This document shows, piece by piece, positions 1-10,709 of a DNA stretch of 64,000 nucleotides. Made by a program: the position numbers and the translations under genes. Source of the stretch: Nematostella vectensis (taxonomy: Eukaryota > Cnidaria > Anthozoa > Actiniaria > Edwardsiidae); the NCBI RefSeq assembly GCF_932526225.1, contig NC_064034.1, positions 2,838,001 to 2,902,000 of the forward strand. The letters run 5' to 3'. Positions within the stretch are counted from its first letter, which is position 1. The number at the start of each line of letters is the position of its first letter. Below the pieces are notes generated by a model that saw only the letters and a program-made list of their open reading frames with translations, was not told the DNA's origin and made no database searches.

Positions 1-372
1 TTTATAAAGAGTAAGATCAGTTAAATAATTTAGACATGGGGTTTTGAGTAATGATTCAAGTATACTTAAGTTAAATCAAAAACGAAAACAATGTACTCAA
101 GTTAAGAATAATATAGTCAAATTCTTACTCGTGCTTTCATTGGTCAAAGTGAGATTTTTTGTAGAATTCAATAGTTGAAAAGTAGAATTCAATGAAAGCA
201 CAGGTGTACCGCAAAATTGTTTCCAACACGAATCATATCATTTAAACTTATGCTTACATAGCTGAGAAAATCAAAGTTCTCATCAAACTACTGTAGTTTT
301 GGTATGGATAAATGGACTTGTTTAGGAAGAAACTTTCGCTCTGAGATTTAGTCTGAATTTACCAGAAGTTGA

Positions 373-789
373 AAAACTTTCCAAGCCTTTGACACCAACA
401 TTACGGCTCTTGGCGCAGAAAAGAAAAAAAACATAAATGAAAATACAATTGCTACGTATATTTCAAACGAAATACAAGAATACAAAGAGTGTATCACGGC
501 CTACAACACCAGAAAAAAGCACCAGAGTGGCTACCCACTAAGCGTAAAAATCCTTCTGTACCACAACACGTTTCTCGATAGTGCAGTGAGCAATCCATTT
601 CTGGAACTCACTCCAAGAATTCCTCAATGGACATTGCTGTCAACCTCCACGTTTACTATCAATCCAGAGGAAGTCATGATTTTCTCTAAATTTGAACGGA
701 CACGTGTTTTAAGTGAAAACTCTTTTCTGTTTTTAACTTTCCATTTTCCCATCTCAGGTAAGAACTTCCAATCCTTACAGATTTGGTAG
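373..789 (+). other. Unidentified open segment, possible exon or element remnant
   Basis: A stretch of about 139 codons is open between stops at 370 and 787. It contains ordinary-looking peptide such as EYKECITAYNTRKK and SGYPLSVKILLYHNTF. A donor-like CAG|GTAAGA lies at 755-763, inside the frame. I do not recognise a family. It could be an exon of a plus-strand gene to the left, a decayed transposon piece or chance. No start or convincing acceptor was settled, so this is a pointer and not a gene call. Confidence 0.2.
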
Positions 790-1134
790 GCAATTACTTA
801 CTAAGAGCGTTTGTGCTCGATCTGATAAATATCCAGCTATTAACTGTACCATAGAGAATAAAGATGCCGCCATCATCTTGAAAACAAAATGGATTCAACT
901 TTCTGAACGATAGATCCCATGTAAAAACACTGCTCGCCTCTCATTGGATGGTAAAATAACAATTTAGAAATGACTTCTTCGCCAACTAAAAATAGCGCAT
1001 ATAAAAATCTATTCAACCATAAAAAGAATTTGACCATAGGATTCAAGAATAATTAATCATCGATCTCTCATCGATGATGAATTTCTCTATAGTATGTAAG
1101 CTGTATATTGGGAAAGGCAATTTGTACCCTTTAT

Positions 1135-1269
1135 TAAAGCCGCATTGTCACCAGTTTACTTCCAATAGACACACTGCTTTCAATATTTTAAAATATTTTT
1201 CGCGTTTTCTGTTGAAAATCATCGGAGATTGTTACGTAATCGACCGGAAGTAAACTGGTGACAATGCGG
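1135..1269. mobile_element. MITE, copy 1 (TIR begins AAAGCCGCATTGTCACCA)
   Basis: The segment starts with GCCGCATTGTCACCAGTTTA and ends with its near-exact inverted complement, with ACTTCC also mirrored inside. The interior is A/T rich with TTTTTCGCGTTTTC. A second copy lies at 4888-5054 with the same interior motif. It sits in intron 1 of the ALKBH7-like gene, just past the donor. No coding capacity. Confidence 0.8.
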
Positions 1270-1298
1270 ACAACAAGTTGTAAGGTATATGAACTCAC

Positions 1299-1604
1299 CC
1301 CGTCCCAATGGTCGTACTGATATTTCTGCCGCTTCAAGTACGGCTCTATTTCCTTGAGAAGTAAATTCTCTTCCTCTGCACTGATAAAATCTTCACAAAC
1401 TTCTAAATTTCCAGACACCAAATCCTGCAGCTTTTCTAGTTCTTCTAGCGTACAATCCTTAGTAACAAATGATACATTACCATCCGTGCTAGAACAAGCA
1501 TTTGCTCTAGTAGCAAGTAGCCTTCTGACAGTATTTCTGAGCGCAAATTTTCGAGAATAAGTGAAGTTTGCGACGAAGAGTTTTCGCAGCAACTTGTCCG
1601 CCAT
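1299..1604 (-). CDS. ALKBH7: ALKBH7-like mitochondrial AlkB-family dioxygenase, first coding exon (partial)
   Basis: The exon encodes 102 residues from ATG (1604-1602) to a phase-0 donor, GACGGG|GTGAGT. The end of the exon reads DFISAEEENLLLKEIEPYL followed by KRQKYQYDHWDG, which matches the conserved N-terminal block of ALKBH7 (acidic 'EEE..L..E.EP.L.R..Y.YDHWD'). The first ~40 residues are basic and rich in R, L and A with few acidic residues, as in a mitochondrial targeting peptide. The family is an Fe(II)/2-oxoglutarate-dependent protein of the mitochondrial matrix linked to programmed necrosis and fatty-acid metabolism. The catalytic HxD...H lies in later exons, which are not visible: no match to them is seen at 1-1298, so intron 1 must exceed 1.2 kb. 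The start is 132 bp from the divergent start at 1737. Confidence 0.75.
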
Positions 1605-1736
1605 TTTAAAATTTTAAAGCTACTACGCAAGCGCCGAATGAGGTCACGTGGTGCATGCCATATAAGCTCATGCTTTCGCGGGAATTTTCAAATCAGGAGG
1701 AGGTCAATGCATGATTGTCGTGGATCTTGAAGCAAG
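1605..1736. promoter_or_regulatory. Short divergent promoter (ALKBH7-like / CCCH-LRR gene)
   Basis: Only 132 bp separate the two start codons, so both 5' untranslated regions and the core promoter are packed here. It contains a perfect E-box, CACGTG, within GGTCACGTGGTGC near 1643-1655. No clear TATA box is seen. The bidirectional reading is inferred from gene layout only. Confidence 0.5.
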
Positions 1737-4700
1737 ATGGCGACAAAATCGACGAAAGTGCATGCAAAACTAAGCGATGGCGAAAGGTAGAGCCTGTTTA
1801 TCACATCATTGTCAATTCCGACATCATGTCCAGTATGCAATAGGAATTCTTTGTGCTAAATTATTGCCCAATCCAAAATATTACTTTTGCTTTCAACGCA
1901 CGAGTATATTATAATTTTGTCCGTTTGCTTGCGGATAGAAGTTTACAGGTGCTTTATTCCTCGAACAAATGTATAATTCGAGCTCAGTAACTAAGTAACA
2001 ATCGTATAAAATACGACATTACCATGTGAGATACTAAAAAATGATCACTGGTTCTGAACTTATTTCTACAGGCGATCGAATGGATTTTGCAGGTAAGATT
2101 AACTATATGGTTAATTATCGGCTCATCGATATCAAAAACATCCACAGTGCGAGCAATTGTTTTATGTAATTTTTATGAGAGCCTTAGAGGGCACCTCTCA
2201 TAATTTAAATAAGGAAGGAGAATGGCAAGAAAAAATAATAATTTAAATCGGCATTTGTTAATGTGATCTTAGAGTTCCCTAAGCTTTACTGCCCCCCCCC
2301 CCCCCTCCCCTGAAAGACCCTCAGGGTCCCTTTTTTTCCGCCGAGAACACCCCTTCTAAAATGATGAACGCCCCCTCCTAGAGTTGAAAAAATGGGGCAA
2401 GATGGAAACTATCTTCTCAGCCTAAGTTCTAAAGAAAAATATCTAAATTATTTTGTGGAATAACCCCTGCAGGAAAGAAGGTTTGTTAACGAAAAGTGCT
2501 TTGTCCCTAGCTGTACTTTTATGAATAGCTAGTTAGTTCTGTGGGAAGTGGGGTATAGGGACGGGTATTTGAAAGGTCAGTACCCCAGTCAATATTATCA
2601 CTAAATGCCATTGTTGTATCTACACAGGTACTTTGTACGTGGTGACTGCCGTGAGAAGAATGAATGCAAGTTTTCCCATAACTTAGAAGATGTTCCCGTA
2701 AGCAAATGTGCATATTTACCAATAACGTAGAGTCCCATTCCTTTTCTTTTGAAAGTGCAGGTGGGTTTGGGTCAAGGGATTGGGGATTGGGGACTACCTC
2801 CCCCCAACCCCCCCCCCCCCCCCCACCCTTTCTACCCATCCACCATATGCACCTATTTCAAATAAAGTTGCACCCGAGAATTATCGTAACCCGAAGTGGT
2901 TTATGGGCGACGTATAATTGGTTATATCATGGTCTCTGAGCCCGTGTTGACGCTTAGAGGTGCCATAAACAAGAATAATAAAGATTTCTAAACCAGTTTT
3001 TGTTTTTTGTACTCTTATTTGCTTATTTGCCATTGTGCTGCTTTCCGGGCTATGACACTTATTTGAAATAGGTGTGTAAGTCTGTGATTTCTTAACCATG
3101 GACATGGTTACAGGTTGTATATGCCCTTGCTTGACTGCGCTTATAATCAAAATCAGACCTAAGTGGCAAGGTGTATTTACCCTACTTGAGTCCCCCTGGA
3201 ATCCAGAGTTGATTATTGATTTTTAGTCGAAATCAAGTGATAATTGCGTGGGAAATGTATTTTTATCTAAGGAATTCTGCCCTGAAATATCCCTTACCTC
3301 TTGCAACTAGGTATTTCCTCCCTGGGCGAGTTTTAAAAGCTTTTTTCAGGGATAATATATAACATTGTATGTTTGATTTGCAGGTGTGTCGCTACTACTT
3401 GGAGGACCGATGCATGTTTGGTGCGGAATGCTGGTATAGACATCCTGAACAGGACATGTAAGAAGGCTTTAAACCCAACAACAAAAACATCTAAACCTTG
3501 TCCACCACCAAGCACCTAACATCCCAACCATATCCACGGGAGCTTCATAACAACAAAGTACATAATATGTAATACACTATCCACTTCCGCATTAGTTACA
3601 ACCAATACCTCACATCTTTTCTTCTTTTCTTTTAAGCAGGCGTTTACAAGGTGTTTTTCGCTATGTTTACCCGCGTTGTCTTTCGCTTTGTTTACCCGTT
3701 TTCTGTTGCTATGTAGTTTACACGGTGTTTTTGACTATTCGCCGATTCGTGGCCACATGAACATTGTTTTGTTCTGGTCTCGCAAAGGAAAAATGCCTGC
3801 ACGATGTTTTTGACTATTCGCCGATTCGTGGCCACATGAACATTGTTTTGTTCTGGTCTCGCAAAGGAAAAATGCCTGCACGATGTTTTTTACTATTCGC
3901 CGATTCGTGGCCACATGAACATTGTTTTGTTCTGGTCTCGCAAAGGAAAAGTGCCTGCGCCTACGTTGCACATGAAGAAGAAGTTTACTAATTATTTTGT
4001 TGAATTGCATGTTTCAGAGCCAATGTCGGACCTATGGCGGCTATTCTTGGTGAGAATTTGTTCTTAACTTATTTTCTTCCCCTGTATAAAAGTTCATCTA
4101 TTTAACAAATACCCTTATTTTGCAGATAAAGTATTAAAAGGGGGGACTAAAGCCCCCTTCTACGCAGCCCGAGTGCCATTTTTTTCGTTCCCAAATCACC
4201 AGCAAGGGAATGTGTTTGATGCTTCAGAGCACGTTATATTGATATAGTTAGCCACACGTTTCTCCCTTCTCTCTTCCTCTAGGCGCCGGCCTAATGTGCG
4301 GGGTAGGAACCAACATGAACCTGCTGCTGGCTGCCGCTGTTGCGGGCGCGGCCACGCCCACCACCCCTGATGACGTCAATCAAGAGGGTGAGGAGGAGAA
4401 AGAAGACATAAGTCTGGAAAAGGTTATGGAAATGTGGCATCAACGAAGAGAAAACGGTATGCTACAACAAACTCGGATGGAGAAACACAGATACGGGGAG
4501 ACTGTCAAAAAACACAAACTCCCTACCCAACCCCGCTTGTTTTTTCTAAAACCTCAAGGCGAGGCGGATATCTCAAAAAAGGACAACAAATTATGTCATT
4601 ACTGTTATACATTATCTTTTTTTCAAACCCTTTTTAACATTTATATAGAGTCTGCCCTGAAGAAGTCTTAAAATAATGATTTTGTCATGTTAGTGTCCAT

Positions 4701-5106
4701 AAATGCCAGTATGGCGTTTTGGTTAAGAATAAGAATACATGTTCTAGCTCCTTTGTTTCCTAACTCCTTTGTTTCTGAAAGTGACAGGAACAAGGGGCAA
4801 GCCCAGGTCAGGTCAACTTGCGTTCCATTGCTATTCTATAAACTGCATAATCAGTGTGGCAACACGTTAGCCAAGAAAAATCCTGCTTAAAGCCTCATTG
4901 TCACCATTTTACTTCCGGAGGTCCGACGGAAACCTCAACCGTTAAAAGACAAAAAAAATCTATTAAGATAGAATCTATTAATATTTTTCGCGTTTTCCGT
5001 TAAAAATAATCGGACGTAATCGACGGGAAGTAACTGGTGACAATGCGGCTTTAAGGCTGCAATTCTGTATAACCCAACTACCCCAATGTTTAACCCTACT
5101 GCCCCC

Positions 5107-5138
<32 letters not shown>

Positions 5139-8100
5139 ACTCCCACAAACCGCCACACCCTCCGTGGTTTGACGTTAACCAGTATGTTCTCTTTGTTTTT
5201 CTAGCTTCAGAAGATGTTGATAAAAACAACATCGACAAGCTTGAGGAGGAGAGCACCGAGAAAGACGAGTCCACGGATACAAGGGACAGCGCCTGCAGCC
5301 ATGAGGAGAAGGAAGAGAACCTTCTGGAATTCTCTACCGAGCTGAAGCGTTACAGGTATGTCACGTAAAGTGCTATACAGGTATGTCACGTAAAGAGCAA
5401 TAGGGTATGTCACGTGAAGTGCTATACAGGTATGTCACGTGATGTGCTATACAGGTATGTCACGTAAGTGCTATACAGGTATGTCACGTAAGTGCTATAC
5501 AGGTATGTCACGTGAAGTGCTATACAGGTATGTCACGTGATGTGCTATACAGGGAGTGGTACTATTTGAAGTAAATCGTTTTAAGAGGCCAGCGCGCAAA
5601 GGGTTCTGGGAAGTATTCTTTATCCCCACAATACTTTGCGCGCCGACTTCAGCTTTTATCGGCTGTGCACGAGTCTGTCATCTCTATCCCAGCATCGCCT
5701 CGTGGAGTGCAAGCGACATGCACAAGTTCATCTCTACGCTCGCTAAACTAGACATCGAGGAGTACGACGAGTATGACATCATCACCAGCAAGATACTCGG
5801 CGACTCCATCAGGTCCTGGCAGCCAGAGCCCAGTAAGACCGCGGAGCTGTTCATGATGATCACAGAGACGTCCAAGACGGACCTCACCGCGCTCATACTC
5901 ACCCTCTGTAACGCACCGGACAAGGTGCACGACATGGAGAGGCACATTGCCGCGGTGGTGCTTGCTGCGCAGGTACGCGTTCGGTAGGGCTCGCTGGGTC
6001 TCTGCTTGCTGCGCAGGTACGCGTTCGGTAGGGTTCTTTGGGTCTCTGCTTGCTGCGCAGGTACGCGTTCGGTAGGGTTCTTTGGGTCTCTGCTTGCTGC
6101 GCAGGTACGCGTTCGGTAGGGCTCGCTGGGTCTCTGCTTGCTGCGCAGGTACGCGTTCGGTAGGGTTCGCTGGGTCTCTGCTTGCTGCGCAGGTACGCGT
6201 TCGGTAGGGCTCGCTGGGTCTCTGCTTGCTGCGCAGGTACGCGTTCGGTAGGGCTCGCTGGGTCTCTGCTTGCTGCGCAGGTACGCGTTCGGTAGGGCTC
6301 GCTGGGTCTCTGCTTGCTGCGCAGGTACGCGTTCGGTAGGGCTCGCTGGGTCTCTGCTTGCTGCGCAGGTACGCGTTCGGTAGGGCTCGCTGGGTCTCTG
6401 CTTGCTGCGCAGGTACGCGTTCGGTAGGGCTCGCTGGGTCTCTGCTTGTTGTGCCTGGGGAATGTCTGATCTCTGGTCCTCATTTGCACAAACGCAAACT
6501 TGTCACTGCAACGTAAACACAAGAGCAAGCTCAAGTTAATGCAACTGCTTGATTTTCCTGTGTTAGCAAGTAGCGGCTAGACCCAAACGGTCTTTACTTA
6601 CTCTTAGCGCATTTAACTGTTATCTATTTCAGAAACGTGACCCTAAGCTGTGGAGCTCTGTGGCTGTTGGCAAACTCCTCCAGAGGATCGAAGAGTATGG
6701 TTTTAACGTAGATGCCATCGAGATGTTCAACAGTATCGGGAAAGATCTCCAAGACGCGGAGAAAGTTGGTGAACTTGTACACGACTATCTTGTCGCCACT
6801 GGCGAGAAGAACACGTTCGACTGCCGCTGCAGGACCCCCGAATGCGAGTGCCCGGTGGTCGCGGACGAGGGCGTGGCATTCCTAATGTTCTCAGGGCTAC
6901 AAAGGAAGCTTGACTGGAGCGGAGAGGACAAGATCAAGTTTTTCAAGAAAGCCACGGGCTGCCTGTGGCCTCCGGAGATACTAAAAGAGCTTGGTAAGAG
7001 CTTTGTCGCTTAATATAAAGGTGAAACTCGAACAAGGCTCTGATTAACGGCTCTCATTGTAAAGCTTTCATTGTAAGAATGGGTCCATGTTCCTTGTTAT
7101 GACATTTAGCCTCTTTCGATTGATTAAGGAATTAACTAAGGAATTATAAATGGTAATTGAGCGATTAGGGCCGTTTGATCTACGCCTGTATAAAAATTTG
7201 CTAAGTTAAACCAATATTCCCCGATATGATTGTTTTTATTCTTATCAATTGCCCTGTACAATGAATAAGTGTAATATCATGTCTATTGTCCTTTTTACAA
7301 TAGTTTGTAAAGTTTGAAAATTTTAATATGTGGTGCTTTTTATTCTCTAGGTGACATTTTTGGTATTAAGGATCCTTTAAAGGTGGCGACGCCTCGTGTC
7401 CTGAAGCGTAACCAGAAACTACTCGGAATGCCTGAACAGGAAGCCAACATCATCAACACCAAGAAGCAGAAAGCCAAATCGCACAAGTGTTCCGGGGGAG
7501 GCTGTCCTAACCAATCCAAGCGCGACTGCGATAACGCCATGTGTGGGAAATGCTGTAGGAAGACTGGGAAAAGCTGTGACGTGCATGAGGACTTCAGCGC
7601 CTATGTCCCCCCGGAATGGGACTCGGGGCTGGGGTTCAAGTTCCATAAGGTGGAGCCGAGTGTGGTCTTTAACACTGAGCAGCAGTTCGAGAACCTAACG
7701 GCACTTAAGAAACAGGTGAGATCTAAGGTGGAGCCGAGTGTGGTCTTTAACACTGAGCAGCAGTTCGAGAACCTAACGGCACTTAAGAAACAGGTGAGAT
7801 CTAAGATTTTTTTAAATGCCTGGCACAAGGTTATAGCGGTTTCGTGTTAAATTTTGTCTTGACGACAAAGTGTTTCTGAGAGCTACACCTAATTTTAATT
7901 GACACACCTTTTATTGAAAATATTCTGCTTTTTTTTCAACCAGATCAAAAGAGTTGAGTTCGGCCCCGACTTCTCTGTGACTGATGATCACGTGATAAAA
8001 GTAGTCGATTTATGGTCGGAGCATCTCGTGGTACTACAGCTTGGCTCGTCCGACTCCGGATGCGGCAGCCAACTCACTGATGCAGCGCCAAAGTACATTG

Positions 8101-8465
8101 CTGATCACTGCCCAAATCTTCGGAAGCTACGACTGGAGTCAGCTACTCACGTGACCGACGAAGGGATGTGTGCGGTAATCGATAAGTGCCCGCTGCTAGA
8201 AGAGCTCCACATCAGTGGTAACGACAAGATATCGGGTAATGTAAGCTCAAAGGCGCTAAAGCCTCTGTTTGAGTCTGCAGTGCTGCCAAATCTGCGTCAG
8301 CTGTGTGTCTACGACCAGCACCGAATCGAGCACGATGTTGTGTATCGGCTCCGACGACGCCGTCCGAAGCTGAAGATCCATGCAGGCGAGACAGACAGCG
8401 ATAGCTTTGCTCATTCCATGATGTTATCAATGATGGGGATGAGTTATGGTGACGGCTTCTATTAG
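1737..8465 (+). CDS. Two-CCCH zinc finger, cysteine-cluster and LRR protein (11 exons, ~699 aa)
   Basis: Exons: 1737-1786, 2072-2092, 2628-2697, 3384-3457, 4018-4049, 4283-4456, 5205-5355, 5693-5972, 6633-6993, 7351-7715, 7944-8465. They join in phase to 700 codons. Two perfect C-x7-C-x5-C-x3-H fingers lie at residues 23-41 (CRYFVRGDCREKNECKFSH) and 49-67, each split from its neighbours by introns; such fingers usually bind RNA. An Ala-rich then acidic linker follows (exons 6-7). Exons 8-9 encode a mainly helical region ending in CRCRTPECECPV. Exon 10 holds a cysteine cluster with CGKCCRKTGKSCDVH near residues 465-480, probably metal binding. Exon 11 (residues 527-699) has AMN1/F-box-type leucine-rich repeats, e.g. 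CPNLRKLRLESATHVTDEGM. I do not recognise a named orthologue. A role in RNA binding or ubiquitin-type recognition is only suggested by domains. Exons 7, 8 and 10 all end in duplicated donor sequence. Confidence 0.85.
3726..3960. repeat. 79-bp tandem repeat, 3 copies, intron 4 of the CCCH-LRR gene
   Basis: Copies start near 3726, 3805 and 3884, exactly 79 bp apart, with almost no divergence (for example GACTATTCGCCGATTCGTGG). They lie about 60 bp upstream of the exon 5 acceptor and do not include it. Apparent reading frames on both strands here are by-products of the repeat. Confidence 0.9.
4888..5054. mobile_element. MITE, copy 2 (same family as 1135-1269)
   Basis: Begins TAAAGCCTCATTGTCACC and ends GGTGACAATGCGGCTTTA, with the shared interior TTTTTCGCGTTTTCCGTT and GACGTAATCGACGGGAAGT. 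Lies in intron 6 of the CCCH-LRR gene, followed by a C-tract and (CA)n at 5106-5140. Confidence 0.8.
5351..5552 (+). repeat. ~23-25-bp array built on the exon 7 donor (8 copies)
   Basis: Exon 7 ends ...CGTTACAG at 5355 and intron 7 begins GTATGTCACGT. From there the unit CTATACAG|GTATGTCACGT(GAAGTG) repeats about eight times and stops at 5552 with CTATACAG followed by GGAGTGG. Every unit therefore carries an AG|GTATGT donor, and the same CTATACAG could pass as an acceptor. The true next exon starts at 5693. Confidence 0.9.
5961..6444 (+). repeat. 44-bp array built on the exon 8 donor (11 copies)
   Basis: The last coding bases of exon 8, CTTGCTGCGCAG (5961-5972), and the first 32 intron bases, GTACGCGTTCGGTAGGG..., form a 44-bp unit repeated 11 times at exact 44-bp spacing (5961, 6005, 6049 ... 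6401), with a degenerate partial copy at 6445. Each copy repeats a CAG|GTACGC donor. The long open antisense frame across it (5899-6534) is an effect of the array and not a gene. Confidence 0.95.
7647..7802 (+). repeat. Exact 78-bp tandem duplication of the exon 10 end and donor
   Basis: 7647-7724 and 7725-7802 are identical 78-bp copies. Each holds 69 bp of exon 10, ending ACTTAAGAAACAG, plus GTGAGATCT of the intron. Because 78 is a multiple of 3 and no stop intervenes, splicing at the second donor (after 7793) would insert 26 extra residues, a repeat of the preceding ones, and keep the frame into exon 11. The copies are identical, so the event is recent, polymorphic or an assembly artefact. 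Confidence 0.95.
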
Positions 8466-10709
8466 CGCGAATGCTCGCATTTGAACGCGTAGAAGAATAA
8501 ATAAGCACTTATCAATTGGAATGTCAACGGTTTAAAGCAATATTTATGTAATTAAATAACGCATTATTACAGAAACTATTACTGTAACTTGCTAGGATGG
8601 AAATGTTCTGCCTATAGTGTGTCATTTAATATATCTGAAATAAGAAATTGAAATAAAGCAAAAGAAAAACCTGCAATAAATAATTCCTACACGTATATAT
8701 GATAAATCTGAGAGTATTGATAGTGTCTTAGATAATGTTTTGTTAAAAAAAAAGACGTTTATGGACTGTTTTTTGTCTGACTGTTGTTGGGTGTTTCATA
8801 TTTACGGGAGGGGTAACATGGAATAAGTTTCTTATACAAGTTTTATGATCGTAATTATTTTACTTTGGAAAATGTCTGTGTGAATGGGGGGGGTGGATCT
8901 AAGGATCTTTCTCTGTGAGGACAAACTCTTAACAACAGCCTTCAATCCTGAAAAAAAACTTGCTTAGAAAGAGAGGCCCTAAAGCATTGATGGAAAGTAT
9001 TAGATTCTATGGTTGTGAGTAGGTACAGAGGTTATTTGATATTGTTATGTAAGGAGCCAAAATAGGAATTGGGGCAGGGTACTGCTTAATATCTGCTTTT
9101 GCTTTATTGTTCCGATAATTATATCAATTTTTGGATAGTTTTTGTTTTTGTTTGCTTGAGCGCGCTAATGTACCTGCTATAGCTATCTATTTCCACCGTT
9201 GCATTTTAAAACTTGCGCTTTTGAAACCTGTCCTCTATAGCGAGGTGCTGAAGCCCGTCTCCCTGAAGAGTGCATTATAGTCAAGTGAATCGTCGGAAGC
9301 ATAGTAGAAAATACGGACTACTAGAAATTGGTTCATTGGTTCCCACATGGGCGGGGAGCTAAAAAGGTTTTGGGTATGTCGATGGGGGGGGCTAATAAAA
9401 GTTTTAATGTTGTTGAGGGGGGGGGGGGCAAAAAGTTTCATCCCTTAAAAGTAGGAAACTTTGTTATTTATTATTATTGAAATGAGTAATAGCAATGCAA
9501 GAAAAGCTGTTTTTAACGTTGAGCGTTGCCAATAACATTTAGGCTACATTTACTACTGTTGAGCCGTGAACGCTTTCCCACAAATGATAAATTCAACAAC
9601 TATTATTACTCGGTAGTTGTTCATTTAAGCTTGACCTATAGGATCAATAAAAACAACAACTGAAATATACGCATTAGTAAAATATACTAGGAATCTAGTA
9701 CGGCGGTTTATTAGATAATTTCAATGTGTAAAAAAGTCTGACTCGGATACCTTTGCTTTGGACACCCCCGCGAGTACCAGATCTGGGAGATCTATCAGAC
9801 CAAGGGCACAGGACGATTTTACCTTTTATTAGGACAGTCCCATGAATAAAATTGTCATGCGTAATATGGACAAGTGATATGGCATGCAAACATAGATATG
9901 TGTATATATTTTTACTATTTCATAGCACCACAAAGACACATTTGACTTATTTACAATAAGAAATATTATTTCTTGGTTGTTTTTTATTGCATGATTTGTT
10001 TATATGTATCTATATTTCGTATTATAAATGTAGTTTTGTGGAAATAGAAGAGGGGGTGTCAAACAAGTTTTTTGGATTTCTCCTGGGGGGTCTACAAAGT
10101 TTTGCTCCTGGGGGGTCTACAAAGTTTTGATATTGACAATGAGAGGGGATGTACAGAAATTTCAACTGTCTAGTGCTTAGTCATCTCTACAAATAACTCG
10201 ATCTCACCACTAACCCAGGCCGACTATATACAAAGTATTCAAATATCTAGCGCTTTTCTCTACTATAATAACACGAACTCTCCGCTGACTCAGGCCGTCT
10301 TAGTAACAACACTCCCGTTTACCAAAGACGACTTAAAGTCACCTACTCGGATAACACGAACTGACTCCTAGACAGGGGGATCATCGTCGGGATTTTTTTA
10401 AAACAATCCTAAAAGATACTAAAGTGGGCGTGGGCATGATTTTACCCCCTAAAAGACGCCTCAAACAAACGTGTGTGATTTTTTCGCTGGTTAGTGATCT
10501 AAAAACACCGATTGACACGTTTTAACGCTCTTTCATGGGCTACAAGTTGGATGAGCGATGGCTTTAATAGCACCCTAAAAGATAACAAGGTAAAAAAAAA
10601 AAAATCTGGGCATCCTCATTTTTACCCCTGAAAGATACCCAAGTCTTCAAATTTACACCCTGAAAGATACGACGATGATCCCCGTCCGATGGATATAGTG
10701 ACCCCGGGG
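8466..10709. other. 3' flank and intergenic, no gene seen
   Basis: The first part is the 3' UTR of the CCCH-LRR gene, with candidate poly(A) signals AATAAA at 8496-8501 and 8652-8657. The remainder has G-tracts (8886-8894, 9418-9428), a short doublet of CTCCTGGGGGGTCTACAAAG at 10080-10125 and several degenerate 'cctgaaagata' motifs at 10400-10670. I find no supported coding exon. Confidence 0.6.

Noticed and set aside
5899-6534. 211-codon antisense frame with RTRTCAASRDPASPTERVPAQQ repeats
   Set aside because: It is the reverse strand of the 44-bp donor array; three 44-bp units make a frame-preserving 132-bp period, so openness is automatic.
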